Position numbers and translations under genes: made by a program | Notes under the pieces: generated by a model | The model's database searches: none | Seen by the model: the letters and a program-made list of their open reading frames with translations, nothing else | Told to the model about the DNA's origin: nothing | Assembly (NCBI GenBank): GCA_017469625.1 | Contig: JAFUGA010000005.1 | Location: 1-62,075 of the forward strand | Direction: 5' to 3' | DNA: 62,075 nt | Source of the DNA: Bacteroidales bacterium | GTDB taxonomy: Bacteria > Bacteroidota > Bacteroidia > Bacteroidales > P3 | In this document: positions 1 through 8,945 of the stretch, in pieces | How positions within the stretch are numbered: the stretch's first letter is position 1 | How the letters are laid out: each line of letters starts with the position of its first letter

Positions 1-1
1 A

Positions 2-70
2 AGTGGAGTATATTACATAAGAATAGTAACCGATACAATCAACCGCACCGAAAAACTTATCAAAAAATAG
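2..70 (+). CDS. C-terminal end of a T9SS-sorted protein (partial)
   Basis: The window opens inside a gene whose last 22 codons read SGVYYIRIVTDTINRTEKLI followed by KK and a TAG stop. This is the end of a type IX secretion C-terminal sorting domain and is identical in protein sequence to the end of the 664-residue protein at 13475-15469. The domain directs export across the outer membrane by the PorSS/T9SS machinery and is normally cleaved off. The rest of the protein lies left of the window, so its passenger is unknown. A terminator follows about 25 nt downstream. Confidence 0.85.
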   Translation, partial: SGVYYIRIVTDTINRTEKLIKK

Positions 71-95
71 TTTTTCAACAACAAAACCATAATTC

Positions 96-126
96 AAAGA
101 CCGCTTTTGAAAAAGCGGTCTTTTTT
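96..126 (+). terminator. Rho-independent terminator of the partial T9SS gene
   Basis: AAAGACCGCTTTT and AAAAGCGGTCTTT form a stem followed by a T run. The same hairpin occurs after the paralogous T9SS gene (13421-13450), so it belongs to the duplicated module. Confidence 0.85.
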
Positions 127-174
127 AGTTTCTAAATTTTTTAATAATTTTTCTTTATATGTATTAGAATTTTA

Positions 175-182
175 TATCTTTG
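175..182 (+). promoter_or_regulatory. Bacteroidetes -7 box (TATCTTTG)
   Basis: TATCTTTG fits the TAnnTTTG consensus and lies 24 nt before the poly-G mini-ORF. The equivalent box is kept in the inverted copy at 13362-13369. No clear TTTG -33 box is visible. Confidence 0.6.
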
Positions 183-205
183 CAGTAGAAAATAAGAGCA
201 AAAGA

Positions 206-289
206 ATGAAAGATAATAACGTAAATATCATATTATTAGAAAATTATATGGGGGGGGGGGATAACTTTTTCTTAGAGAGTTATGAATAA
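206..289 (+). CDS. Poly-G mini-ORF (leader peptide), copy 1
   Basis: This is a 27-residue ORF starting MKDNNVNIILLENYMGGG. It contains a run of 11 G (250-260) directly at an internal ATG. Two relatives exist in the window (13285-13338 and 18118-18177), with 7 and 9 G. All share the N-rich start, a LL-x-NYMGG core and a promoter just upstream, and each is followed by a terminator hairpin. Here the hairpin (298-340) sits between this ORF and the lipoprotein gene, which is the layout of a transcription attenuator. The peptide itself is too small to assign a function. A G run of this length is prone to slippage, so the reading frame after it may vary between cells. Alternatively the RNA, not the peptide, may be the active product. 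Confidence 0.5.
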   Translation: MKDNNVNIILLENYMGGGDNFFLESYE

Positions 290-297
290 TAAATAAG

Positions 298-340
298 TCC
301 GACAGATAAAGTATATTGTGCTTTATTTGTCGGATTTTTT
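298..340 (+). terminator. Terminator between poly-G mini-ORF and lipoprotein gene
   Basis: TCCGACAGATAAAG pairs with CTTTATTTGTCGGA and is followed by TTTTTT. It ends transcription of the mini-ORF or acts as an attenuator for the lipoprotein at 400-813. It is conserved at 13205-13249. Confidence 0.8.
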
Positions 341-399
341 ATGATAAAAGAATTATAAAAAATAAACGAATTAAAAACAATAAAAAAGGAGGAAACAAA

Positions 400-813
400 A
401 TGAAAATTTTTAGAAAACTAACCATAATCCTAACTTTAGCAGGATTAACCTTATTCATCGCCTGCAACAATGACGATGACGAACCAGAGGAAAAACATAA
501 TAAGGTTATGGTTTTAACTTTTAATTCATATACATGGGGAATAACTTTACACACAAATCATTTAGATTCTGTATATTCATTATGTGATACTCTATATTTG
601 GAACCAGAAACAGGGTGGGATTATTATAATAAGGAAGCAATTAACGATCTAACCACAGTTTTATATAGAAAACATGGTAATAGACCAAATATGAAAGGAC
701 GAGGTTCTTTTGATTTTACGCCAGGCACTGCCTCAGAAGAAGATAGCCTAAAACTAATCGGTTTAGGGTATTCCATAAATGCAAAAAATAATATTTCCAA
801 CCTATCCCCATAA
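400..813 (+). CDS. Small surface lipoprotein of unknown function, copy 1
   Basis: This 137-residue protein begins MKIFRKLTIILTLAGLTLF-IAC. It has a type II signal peptide with the lipidated Cys followed by NNDDDE, an acidic stretch like the LES signal that sends Bacteroidetes lipoproteins to the cell surface. The start at 400 is chosen over an upstream in-frame codon because a strong AGGAGG lies 7 nt before it (388-393), unusual in this phylum, and the signal peptide begins here. A paralogue with the same length and context is at 12753-13145. The two C-termini differ because copy 1 has one A fewer in an A run after SINAK and reads on for nine more residues. I do not recognise the mature domain. 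Confidence 0.75.
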   Translation: MKIFRKLTIILTLAGLTLFIACNNDDDEPEEKHNKVMVLTFNSYTWGITLHTNHLDSVYSLCDTLYLEPETGWDYYNKEAINDLTTVLYRKHGNRPNMKGRGSFDFTPGTASEEDSLKLIGLGYSINAKNNISNLSP

Positions 814-821
814 CCCAACAC

Positions 822-962
822 CCCAAAACTTCGTTTCACAATCCCTCCTCACGAAACGAAGTTTTAATTTTCTAGAACAAAGAAAGAATTTTCTATCTCT
901 TTGTTTTGATTTTGTAGAACTTTGTTTTAGAAAATTAAAACAAAGTTTCGTGGGGAGGGGTA
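822..962. repeat. Modular palindromic repeat, copy A
   Basis: This AT-rich block is assembled from the words CTTTGTTTTAATTTTCTA and TAGAAAATTAAAACAAAG with variants (CTTCG, CTTGA), arranged in both orientations so that it can fold into long hairpins. Seven further intergenic copies occur in the window. It lies just after the lipoprotein gene, as copy C does after the paralogue. Confidence 0.8.
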
Positions 963-1002
963 AAAAAGTGTGGAGTTTTAAGTAATATCATATATAAAAG
1001 AA

Positions 1003-1034
1003 AAGAGGCAAAACTTTATTTGGTTTTGCCTCTT
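1003..1034. terminator. Bidirectional terminator downstream of purF
   Basis: AAGAGGCAAAAC and GGTTTTGCCTCTT form a strong stem with a 7-nt loop. On the minus strand it is followed by a T-rich stretch and ends the purF transcript; on the plus strand it could stop read-through from the left. Confidence 0.8.
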
Positions 1035-1045
1035 ATTATTTAAGG

Positions 1046-2947
1046 TTAATAAGCCCTTTTATTATTTCCTTCGTACCAATTGATGAAAGCCGTATTTACT
1101 ACTTTGTTTCCTCCTGGTGTAGGATAATTACCTGTAAAGTACCAATCACCTGTATGATTTGGACAAGCCAAATGCAAGTCTTCCACAGTATTATATACTA
1201 CTCTTATCTCTGCATTGCAATGTTTTGGAGTAATAAGTTGTGCTATTTTATCAGAAATTTCTTCTGTAGTGAAAGGTTGATATATGGCTTTTACATGATT
1301 TTGTACCATTTCCTTAGGAAGAGATTCTTGTTTTTTACAAATAGCATACGTTTCATCTATTATATTTTGCAAACTTCTTTCTTTTAGTAATTCTATTGCA
1401 GCATTGAAAGCCACAAACTGACCTAAACGAGACATATCTATACCGTAACAATCCGGGTAACGGATTTGAGGAGCCGAAGAAGCTACAACTATTTTCTTCG
1501 GTCCAAGTTTATCAAGTATAGAAATAATACTTTGTTTCAAAGTTGTACCTCTTACTATACTATCATCTATTACAACAAGATTATCCACATTTTCTCTAAT
1601 CTGTCCGTATGTTACATCATAAACGTGAGCCACCATATCATCTCTTTCGTTGTCTTGAGTGATAAATGTTCTAAGTTTAACGTCTTTTACTACTATGTAT
1701 TCTCTACGAACAGTTGTTTTAAATATATCTTCCAAATCTTCCTTGCTTGGTGCTTTTCCTAATTTGAGAATATTCTCTATTCTCTTTTCATCTATATAGT
1801 GTTGGAATGCTTTAGCCAATCCTTGAAAAGCAACAGAAGCCGTATTTGGTATATACGAAATAACAGTATTTTCTACATCGTGATTTATTGTAGAAAGTAT
1901 TTGTGGGAATATTTTTTCTCCTAAAGTCTTTCTTTCGTTGTATATATCAGCATCTGTTCCCCTTGAGAAATATATTCTTTCAAAAGAACATCTTTTTGTA
2001 GGTACGGCTTGTTCTTTAACTCTTACTTCACTTATAGTTCCATCTCTTCTTATGATAAGGGCGCAACCTGGAGTAAGTTCTTTAACCTCTTCTATAGGAG
2101 CGTCAAAAGTAGTCATTATGGCAGGTCTTTCGCTGGCTACAACTGCAATCTCATCATTTTTGTACCAGAAACAAGGTCTTATACCGCTTTCATCTCTAAC
2201 TACAAAGGCATAACCATTTCCTGTAAGACCACACATTACATACCCTCCATCAAAATGTTTTACAGAAGATGTTAAAACCTTTTGCAAATCCATTTCTCTG
2301 GAGATACTATTTGTTATTTCAATGTTTGATTCTTTGTTTAGTTTGTGTTTTCTAAACAGTTCCTCAACTTCTCTATCAAGGAACTTGCCTATCTTTTCTA
2401 AAACTATAGCAGTATCATTTACTTTCACAGGATGTTGTCCTAAAGATATAAGTTTGCCAAGCATTTCGTCTATATTTGTAAGGTTGAAATTGCCAGCAAC
2501 TAAAAGGTCTCTTGTTTTCCAATTGCTTTCTCTATGGAATGGGTGAAGGTTTTCTATCTCATTTTTACCAAAAGTGCCGTAACGCAAATGACCTAAGAAA
2601 ACTTCTCCGAAGAATCTCGCATTATCTTTTAAATATGCTATATCATTTATTTTGTCTGGTGTTTCTTTGGCTATGGTTTTATAGTCTGTAAAAACATTTT
2701 TGAAAATCTCGGAAATAGATTGAGAAGCATTACTTTTGGCTATATCCACATACTGTTTGCCTGGTTCAGTATCAAACTTTACAGATGCAAATCCAGCTCC
2801 ATCTTGTCCTCTGTTATGTTGTTTTTCCATAAGAAGATACATACGATTTAAAGCCCAAGTATTTCCATATTTTTCTTGATAATATTCAAGCGGTTTCAAC
2901 AAACGCAACATTGCTATACCGCATTCATGCTTTATACTGTCGCTCAT
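1046..2947 (-). CDS. purF: Amidophosphoribosyltransferase (PurF family, long Bacteroidetes form)
   Basis: This 633-residue enzyme would transfer glutamine amide nitrogen to PRPP, the first step of purine synthesis. The class II glutaminase domain starts at Cys9 within KHECGIAM; like B. subtilis PurF (..EECG..) it would need removal of a short propeptide to expose the Cys. RGQDGAG (46-52) and the PRPP loop VVIDDSIVRGTT (458-469) are intact. It is longer than the usual ~470 residues of PurF and corresponds to the extended form common in Bacteroidetes. It lies 16 nt downstream of nadE on the same strand, so the two are probably co-transcribed. The exact role relative to a second canonical PurF elsewhere cannot be judged from this window. 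Confidence 0.85.
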   Translation of the reverse strand: MSDSIKHECGIAMLRLLKPLEYYQEKYGNTWALNRMYLLMEKQHNRGQDGAGFASVKFDTEPGKQYVDIAKSNASQSISEIFKNVFTDYKTIAKETPDKINDIAYLKDNARFFGEVFLGHLRYGTFGKNEIENLHPFHRESNWKTRDLLVAGNFNLTNIDEMLGKLISLGQHPVKVNDTAIVLEKIGKFLDREVEELFRKHKLNKESNIEITNSISREMDLQKVLTSSVKHFDGGYVMCGLTGNGYAFVVRDESGIRPCFWYKNDEIAVVASERPAIMTTFDAPIEEVKELTPGCALIIRRDGTISEVRVKEQAVPTKRCSFERIYFSRGTDADIYNERKTLGEKIFPQILSTINHDVENTVISYIPNTASVAFQGLAKAFQHYIDEKRIENILKLGKAPSKEDLEDIFKTTVRREYIVVKDVKLRTFITQDNERDDMVAHVYDVTYGQIRENVDNLVVIDDSIVRGTTLKQSIISILDKLGPKKIVVASSAPQIRYPDCYGIDMSRLGQFVAFNAAIELLKERSLQNIIDETYAICKKQESLPKEMVQNHVKAIYQPFTTEEISDKIAQLITPKHCNAEIRVVYNTVEDLHLACPNHTGDWYFTGNYPTPGGNKVVNTAFINWYEGNNKRAY

Positions 2948-2963
2948 TTTCTTTTTTGTTTTT

Positions 2964-4502
2964 TTATGATATAGGGTATTTAAAATCTGTCGTAAAACAA
3001 GTCTTGCTCAATCTTAGTGCAGGAGCCTCTTGATGACGTTTCCATTCATTTATTTTAAACAAATGTTTAACTCTCTTTACTAAAACCTCATCATAACCTT
3101 TCTTTATAAGTTCTTGTTCAGATAAATGATTATCTACATAATCCGTAAGTACCTTGTCAAGAATATCGTATTCAGGTAAAGTATCCGAATCTTTTTGGTC
3201 GTATTTCAATTCAGCAGAAGGTGCTTTTTTTATAGAGTTTTCAGGTATTATTTCCTCGTTTCTATTTATCCAACGTGCAAGTCTATAAACATCTGTTTTA
3301 TACAAATCTCCTATAGCAGAGATAGCACCACTATCATCTCCATATAAAGTACCGTAACCTACAGAACTTTCACTCTTGTTGCTGGTGTTAAGCATTGCGG
3401 CTCCATTTTTATTACCTATAGCCATAACTATCATACATCTTGCTCTGGCTTGCAGATTCTCTTCAGCAGTGTTTGGTTCTGTTCCTTCAAATATAGGTTG
3501 CATGGTTTTCAAACTTGCAGAGAATATATCTTTGATAGGAATGGTTACATAGTTTATTCCTAAGTTTTTTGCAGATTTTTCTGCATCGGAAATACTATGC
3601 TCGGTTGAATATTCACTTGGCATAAGCACACCCATAACATTTTCTTTTCCTAATGCAGCCACACCCAACACAACTACAACAGCAGAATCTATTCCCCCAG
3701 ATAAACCTATGATGGCTTTCTTTATATGATTCTTTGCAAAATAATCCCTTAGTCCTAAAACGCAAGCCTTATATATCTTTTCTTCGTAAGCAAGTGGTTT
3801 ATTAGTTTCTGGTTTTAGTTTTTCAGTTTCAAAAAATGAAGTTTCTTCTTCAAACATTGATAATTTCTTACAAATTTCTCCTCTTTCATTCATCGCAAAA
3901 CTACTACCGTTGAAAATAAAACAGCCTTCTGCTCCTACTCTATTAACAAATATTATCTTTGCTTTCATATTCCTTGCATACAAAGATAGGTCTGCTATGA
4001 TAGAATCTTTGTCGTCTTTATCAAACAAAACATTTGAACAAAGTATAAGCAAATCCACTTTTATTTTTCTACGAAAGAAATTATCTAAATCTTCATAGAA
4101 ACCAAAGGCTATCTTGCTTCCTTCGTACATAAGAGTTTCTATACCATTGCCATTTACAAAATTATCGTCAAATCTACTTAAGTTTCTTTTTGTAGCCAAA
4201 GCCTTAACCTCTCCTTTATCCACAAAAACCAAAGAATTGTAACATTCGTTTTCATCTCCTCTTGCAGGAGTTCCTACAATAAAACTTTTACCACTTCTAC
4301 ACAATTCATCTCCTCTTTTAGATGTAGATTGGTAAAGGTCTTTGTAAAGATTGGTGTTGTAAAGTGGCGACCCACTCAAAGATAACTCGCCAAAAATATT
4401 AAGGGTATCTGTATTACTTTGTTGCAATATGTTTTTGATTTTTTCAGAATTAGAATCAAAATCACAAGTTTTGTAATTGAACTGACAAATATTTATTTTC
4501 AT
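2964..4502 (-). CDS. nadE: NAD+ synthase, two-domain form with altered glutaminase site
   Basis: This 512-residue protein has an N-terminal nitrilase-type glutaminase domain and a C-terminal synthetase domain with the PP-loop SGGIDS (268-273). The synthetase converts deamido-NAD to NAD with ATP. The nitrilase triad is Glu39 (FGELSLSG), Lys105 (KRNLSRF) and normally the Cys of ICED. Here that position reads FGFYEDLD, so the nucleophile Cys appears to be Tyr136 (TAT on the minus strand at 4097-4095). The glutaminase half may therefore be inactive and the enzyme ammonia-dependent. The synthetase motifs look intact. A -7 box lies just upstream, and purF follows within 16 nt. Confidence 0.85.
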   Translation of the reverse strand: MKINICQFNYKTCDFDSNSEKIKNILQQSNTDTLNIFGELSLSGSPLYNTNLYKDLYQSTSKRGDELCRSGKSFIVGTPARGDENECYNSLVFVDKGEVKALATKRNLSRFDDNFVNGNGIETLMYEGSKIAFGFYEDLDNFFRRKIKVDLLILCSNVLFDKDDKDSIIADLSLYARNMKAKIIFVNRVGAEGCFIFNGSSFAMNERGEICKKLSMFEEETSFFETEKLKPETNKPLAYEEKIYKACVLGLRDYFAKNHIKKAIIGLSGGIDSAVVVVLGVAALGKENVMGVLMPSEYSTEHSISDAEKSAKNLGINYVTIPIKDIFSASLKTMQPIFEGTEPNTAEENLQARARCMIVMAIGNKNGAAMLNTSNKSESSVGYGTLYGDDSGAISAIGDLYKTDVYRLARWINRNEEIIPENSIKKAPSAELKYDQKDSDTLPEYDILDKVLTDYVDNHLSEQELIKKGYDEVLVKRVKHLFKINEWKRHQEAPALRLSKTCFTTDFKYPIS

Positions 4503-4524
4503 CTTTTAGAAACTTTATCAGTTG

Positions 4525-4532
4525 CAAAGTTA
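4525..4532 (-). promoter_or_regulatory. -7 box TAACTTTG for nadE-purF
   Basis: TAACTTTG on the minus strand, 22 nt before the nadE start, fits TAnnTTTG. A -33 box is not clear. Confidence 0.5.
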
Positions 4533-4585
4533 CAAATAAATCTTAAAATCTTAAAGAAACTAAGAGTATTTTACAACAAAGTATC

Positions 4586-5683
4586 TTATTCGTAATACTC
4601 TATAGTGTTGATATAAATACTATTACCAAATAAATATTGATTTACACTATAAAGACAATTTCCTTTTTCATCTAATATTTCTTTGGAAGTATAAGTTTGG
4701 TCAGAAGAGTCTTTCCATTCCATTGTTCTACTATTTTTTCCATACGTTATCTTTTCTGTACTTGTTTTTATACCATTCTTACTGTATATAACTTTGCTGA
4801 GTTTATCCTTTTTATAAAAATATTCACTTGTAAATTTATAATTAGGACCTGTACATTCTTCTTTTGTTATCTTTCCAAGATGATTGTAGGTATATGTAAC
4901 AGTATCTTCTAAGGCTATCTTAAGTATAGGCTGTCCCATAGTATTATATATTGTCTTTACAATATATTTTTCTTCATCATAATTATTCCCTGCTATATTG
5001 ATAGTATGAGATGTATCTATAGTAGTATCATTTTCGTATTTTGTAAGAGATAAACCATAGTTTGTTGTATCTCTACCATATAAAGACATCAAAACAATTT
5101 CTCTACCCTTATCGTCATATTTTATTATTTTCCTTGATGCTAATTGATATATACTATCATTATAAGTATAAAAAGATAAAACTTCTTTGGTATTCTTTTC
5201 AAAAGAACATTGTCTAAAAATTTTATAAGTAGAACCTACTGCTTCAACCCAATGTTTTGAGAAAGTAATATTTTTATTTGTATCAAATTCAAAATATAAA
5301 CTCTCAAGCATTTTGCCTTTATTTGTAGTATCTAACTTGTTTTCTTCTTTGTTATACTGTTCTTGTTTGAAAGATTTTATCTTTCCATGAAGACTCCAAC
5401 CATAATTACTTTCCAAAAACGAAATATCATTCTCTTTTGTAGAAAAATCGCAATAAGTTCTTTTTATTGTATCAATGTTTGTTGTAAAATAAACCAATGA
5501 AGGTTTTGTTTGTTTCCCATTTATTACAGAATCTAAACGGTAATTCTTTAAATCATTTATATGGTACACCCTTGCACGTTCTAAAAATTTTAGTGTATCA
5601 AAATCTTGTGCAGAAACATTCTTTGCAAATAAGAAAATGACAATGTACAATGAAAGAATAAGTATTGTTTTTCTTGTTTTCAT
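4586..5683 (-). CDS. Exported protein of unknown function
   Basis: This 365-residue protein starts MKTRKTILILSLYIVIFLFA and has a signal peptide probably cleaved after NVSAQ. The mature part is rich in Tyr, Thr, Asn and Lys. It has loosely repeated strands such as YTYNHLGKITK and KYDDKGREIVL that resemble the YD/RHS-like strand repeats seen in many Bacteroidetes exported proteins, though without a full RHS consensus. No catalytic motif is seen. It stands alone between nadE and the ZIP transporter with about 80 nt on each side. Confidence 0.7.
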   Translation of the reverse strand: MKTRKTILILSLYIVIFLFAKNVSAQDFDTLKFLERARVYHINDLKNYRLDSVINGKQTKPSLVYFTTNIDTIKRTYCDFSTKENDISFLESNYGWSLHGKIKSFKQEQYNKEENKLDTTNKGKMLESLYFEFDTNKNITFSKHWVEAVGSTYKIFRQCSFEKNTKEVLSFYTYNDSIYQLASRKIIKYDDKGREIVLMSLYGRDTTNYGLSLTKYENDTTIDTSHTINIAGNNYDEEKYIVKTIYNTMGQPILKIALEDTVTYTYNHLGKITKEECTGPNYKFTSEYFYKKDKLSKVIYSKNGIKTSTEKITYGKNSRTMEWKDSSDQTYTSKEILDEKGNCLYSVNQYLFGNSIYINTIEYYE

Positions 5684-5764
5684 AATATTAGTTTTAAGTA
5701 TTGTTTTTTTGTATTTCTATTTATAATAATGTATTTATTGATTATATAACCCCACTTTTTTTTA

Positions 5765-6544
5765 TTATCCTAAGACAACATCTAATACCATCATAACAAC
5801 AAAGCCTATTGCAAAACCGATAGTACTCATGTTGCTATGGTTTCCCTGAGAGGCTTCTGGTATAAGTTCTTCCACAACTACATAAAACATAGCCCCAGCA
5901 GCAAAAGCAAGCATATAAGGCAGAAGAGGAAGAATAACACTTGTCAAACATATAACAAGTACAGCACTTATAGGTTCTACTGCTCCACTTAATGCACCCA
6001 AAAGAAAAGAACGTTTTTTGCTACTTCCATCTGCACGCATTGGCATAGAAATGATTGCTCCCTCTGGCACGTTTTGTACTGCTATTCCTATAGAGAGTGC
6101 AACTGCTCCCATAAAGGAAATATCTGCTTGTCCGTTAATCATACCTGCAAATACAACTCCTACTGCCATACCCTCAGGAATATTATGTATAGTAACAGCA
6201 AGATTAAGCATTGTAGTTTTTGAAAGTTTTGTTTTAGGACCTTCTGGTTTGTCGTTATTCAAATGAAGATGTGGTGTTATGTAGTCTATGATTAAAAGGA
6301 AAACTATTCCTAACATAAAACCAAAAGCAGATGGAAACACAGACATAAAGCCATCTTCGTTACTGAGTTCCATAGCAGGTATAAGCAAAGACCAGACGGA
6401 AGCCGCCACCATAACACCGGAGGCAAAACCTAAAAGAGTTTTTTGTAATGCATTAGGCAGTTCCTTCTTCATAAAGAAGACAAAAGAACTGCCTAATATA
6501 GTTCCAATAAATGGTAATAATATTCCTATAAGTATATTTAGCAT
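5765..6544 (-). CDS. ZIP family divalent metal transporter
   Basis: This 259-residue protein has about eight hydrophobic segments and the two ZIP signatures HNIPEGMAVG and QNVPEGAIISMP in the central helices, plus EELIPEAS near the end. These helices form the metal path in ZIP (ZupT-like) carriers, which import zinc, iron or manganese across the inner membrane. A short His-containing loop (HLHLNND) lies between helices 3 and 4, as is typical. It ends 12 nt after the prfB stop on the same strand, so it could be transcribed with prfB. Metal specificity cannot be read from the sequence. Confidence 0.85.
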   Translation of the reverse strand: MLNILIGILLPFIGTILGSSFVFFMKKELPNALQKTLLGFASGVMVAASVWSLLIPAMELSNEDGFMSVFPSAFGFMLGIVFLLIIDYITPHLHLNNDKPEGPKTKLSKTTMLNLAVTIHNIPEGMAVGVVFAGMINGQADISFMGAVALSIGIAVQNVPEGAIISMPMRADGSSKKRSFLLGALSGAVEPISAVLVICLTSVILPLLPYMLAFAAGAMFYVVVEELIPEASQGNHSNMSTIGFAIGFVVMMVLDVVLG

Positions 6545-6556
6545 AATAGCAAAAGT

Positions 6557-7643
6557 TTATCCTCCAAATTCCATAAGATATGCTTTTATAAATCCGTCCA
6601 AACCTCCATCTAATACATCGTTAGTATCAGATGTTTCATAGCTTGTGCGTAAATCTTTCACCATATGATAAGGGTTCAAAACGTATGAACGTATTTGAGA
6701 GCCCCATTCTACACGTTTTTTGCCTGCTTCTATAGCCTCTATTTTTTCTCTTTTCTTTCTTAGTTCCATTTCATATAGTTGAGAACGTAACATTTGCAAA
6801 GCCTTTTCTCTGTTTTGCAACTGTGAACGTGTTTGCTGACATTCTATTATTATGTTCTCTGGTTTGTAATGCAACCTTACGGCTGTTTCCACCTTATTCA
6901 CATTTTGACCACCCGGACCTCCCGAACGGAAAGTGTCCCATTCTATATCAGCAGGGTTGATATTTATTTCTATATTTTCATCTACTATAGGGTAAGCATA
7001 AACCGAAGCAAAGGAAGTGTGCCTTTTGTTTGCAGCATCAAAAGGAGAAAGACGTACTAAACGATGAACACCATTCTCTCCTTTAAGATTGCCATAACAA
7101 TAGTTACCTTTTATTTCCAAAGTAACGTTCTTTAACCCTGCAACGTCCCCCTCTTGAGAAGAAACCTCTTCTACTTTGTAACCATTTCTTTCTGCCCATC
7201 TTATATACATTCGCATAAGCATAGAAACCCAATCACAACTTTCTGTACCACCTGCACCAGAGTTTATAGTAAGCATAGAGTCCAACTTATCTTCCTCGTT
7301 TCCCAACATCTTTTTGAATTCCAAAGTTTCTATCTCTTTTTGTGTAGAAAGCAGATGTTCCTCAAACTCTTTATCATCTACTTCTTTGTTATCCAAAAAC
7401 TCTTTCCAAACTTTCAAATCCTCAAAACTCTCTTTTACTTTGTTGTAAGCAGAAACTACATCTTTCAATCCTGCAAGTTCTTTGAGTATTTTCTCGGCTT
7501 TTTTGCTGTCTGACCAAAAATCAGGTTGCTCTGTAATGGTTTGTTGTTCTTTTATTAAAGATTCTTTTTTTGCGATGTCAAAGACACCTCCATAGATCCT
7601 GTACCCTAAGGTCAAAATCTTTGATAGTTTCTTCTATAGTCAT
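6557..7643 (-). CDS. prfB: Peptide chain release factor 2, with programmed +1 frameshift
   Basis: RF2 recognises UGA and UAA stops. The gene starts at the ATG at 7643 ([20 protein letters not shown]), reads 21 codons to CTT TGA C, and must slip +1 at CTT (7583-7581) over the in-frame TGA (7580-7578) to continue as [13 protein letters not shown]. The slip site is preceded by GGAGG three nt upstream, the same arrangement as the E. coli RF2 autoregulatory site. The shifted product is about 361 residues, the usual length. The peptidyl-hydrolysis motif [10 protein letters not shown] is present. A simple ORF caller would start at 7615 and miss the true N-terminus. Confidence 0.93.
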
Positions 7644-7742
7644 ATATTAAATTTTTTGATTATTATTCACTTGCAAAGATATATATTTTTTTTTACCTAA
7701 CATAACTTTCAAAAATTTTGCAATATTTATTGCGAAAAAATA

Positions 7743-7843
7743 CTTCTTTGTTTCGCTCTCACGAAACTTTGTTTTAATTTTCTAAAACAAAGTTCTACGA
7801 AATTAAAACAAAGAGATAGAAAATTAAAACAAAGTTTCATTTT
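7743..7843. repeat. Modular palindromic repeat, copy B
   Basis: This copy has the fullest simple form: GAAACTTTGTTTTAATTTTC, AAAACAAAGTTCTACGAAA, AAAACAAAGAGATAGAAAA, AAAACAAAGTTTC. It is followed by AACGGTGTTTG, which is also seen after copy G. It lies between prfB and the esterase gene. Confidence 0.8.
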
Positions 7844-7877
7844 AACGGTGTTTGAATAGTGAAATACAATACAAGAA

Positions 7878-8945
7878 TTAGTATTCGTTAAGAAAATCTC
7901 CCGATAATTTCACCGATGTATTAAAGGCTTCTTGTTGTCCTTTCACTGTTATGAATAGATGATAGGTATAAGGTAATAATACATAGCGAGCATCAACTCC
8001 TAATTTTAAAATTCTCTCATAAAACTCTCTACCTTGGTCTTTTAGAATATCTCTATCAGCTGCAACTATAAGTGTTTTAGGTAGTTCTTTCAAATCCTTA
8101 TCTTTATACATTGCAGGAGAGATTTCTGGATTTTCTTTATCATCTTCACCTATATAGGCTTTGTTTCCTATATCCATCAAAATACCTTCTAAACCTGAAT
8201 TTTTTTCATAAGTTTTCCAAGATATGCTTTCATCGTTCCACGCTTTTGTTACAGGGTAAAACGCTATCAAAGAAGCATAGTTTTTCTTTCCTTTTTGTTT
8301 TCGTTGTACTGCTGCAACTATTGCCATATTTCCTCCAGCAGAATCTCCACCCAAAGATATATTATCTGCATCTATGTTCAACTCTTGAGCATGTTCAAAT
8401 AAGTAATCGGTACATTGCATTATATCATTAAGTGCGTATGGATAAGGATTGGTAGGTGCAAGTGAATAGTCTAAAGCCACAACTATTACTCTATGATTTT
8501 TTACCAATTCCATACAAAAACGAGAACAAGAATTTATGCTACCAAATATCCAGCAACCACCATGCAGATAGATAAGACAAGGAAGTTTCTCATTTTCACG
8601 CAAATTTGCTGGATAATATATTCTCATCTTCTCTGTAATGTATTTAGCTTTTACTCCATCTATAAGAGGGATAGCAACATTTCTGGAATTTCTTACTTCT
8701 ATCAAAGAAGTAAAATCTCCATTCAGTGCCTGTTCTATAGCTTTTGTTTGATTATATTGCAGATTTGGGTCAAGGGTTTTTAGAAAATCATCTGCCTCTT
8801 GGTGTAATAGTTTCGTATTCATACTTATTGTTTGAGTAGAATATGTTTTTGTGTTAGTATTCTGTGCTATAAGTTCCGTTTGATTTATTGAAAAAATAGT
8901 CAAACATAGTAGTAATACTTTGATTGTGTTGTTTTGTAAGTTCAT
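7878..8945 (-). CDS. Exported alpha/beta hydrolase, HSL-type esterase
   Basis: This 355-residue protein has a signal peptide ending near LIAQ. The fold markers of the hormone-sensitive-lipase group are visible: YLHGGCWIFGS (oxyanion hole), GGDSAGGNMA (nucleophile Ser), a DRDIL acid and TYHLF with the catalytic His. It probably hydrolyses short-chain carboxyl esters in the periplasm or outside the cell. The substrate is not known. It is a single-gene unit with a repeat element downstream. The triad is complete, so the protein should be active. Confidence 0.8.
   Translation of the reverse strand: MNLQNNTIKVLLLCLTIFSINQTELIAQNTNTKTYSTQTISMNTKLLHQEADDFLKTLDPNLQYNQTKAIEQALNGDFTSLIEVRNSRNVAIPLIDGVKAKYITEKMRIYYPANLRENEKLPCLIYLHGGCWIFGSINSCSRFCMELVKNHRVIVVALDYSLAPTNPYPYALNDIMQCTDYLFEHAQELNIDADNISLGGDSAGGNMAIVAAVQRKQKGKKNYASLIAFYPVTKAWNDESISWKTYEKNSGLEGILMDIGNKAYIGEDDKENPEISPAMYKDKDLKELPKTLIVAADRDILKDQGREFYERILKLGVDARYVLLPYTYHLFITVKGQQEAFNTSVKLSGDFLNEY

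Larger units (their letters stand above)
1..962. repeat. Left arm of a large imperfect inverted repeat
   Basis: This segment recurs in inverted orientation at about 12600-13550. In order it holds the 3' end of a T9SS gene, a terminator, a promoter, a poly-G mini-ORF, a second terminator, a small lipoprotein gene and a modular AT-rich repeat. The arms match closely by eye up to the lipoprotein; the sequence inside the poly-G ORF end and parts of the lipoprotein have diverged. The left arm runs off the window edge, so its full length is unknown. Homology of this size could support inversion of the 11-12 kb between the arms. Confidence 0.8.

Noticed and set aside
316-399. N-terminal extension of lipoprotein copy 1
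   Set aside because: It lies across the terminator and before the AGGAGG, and would bury the signal peptide.
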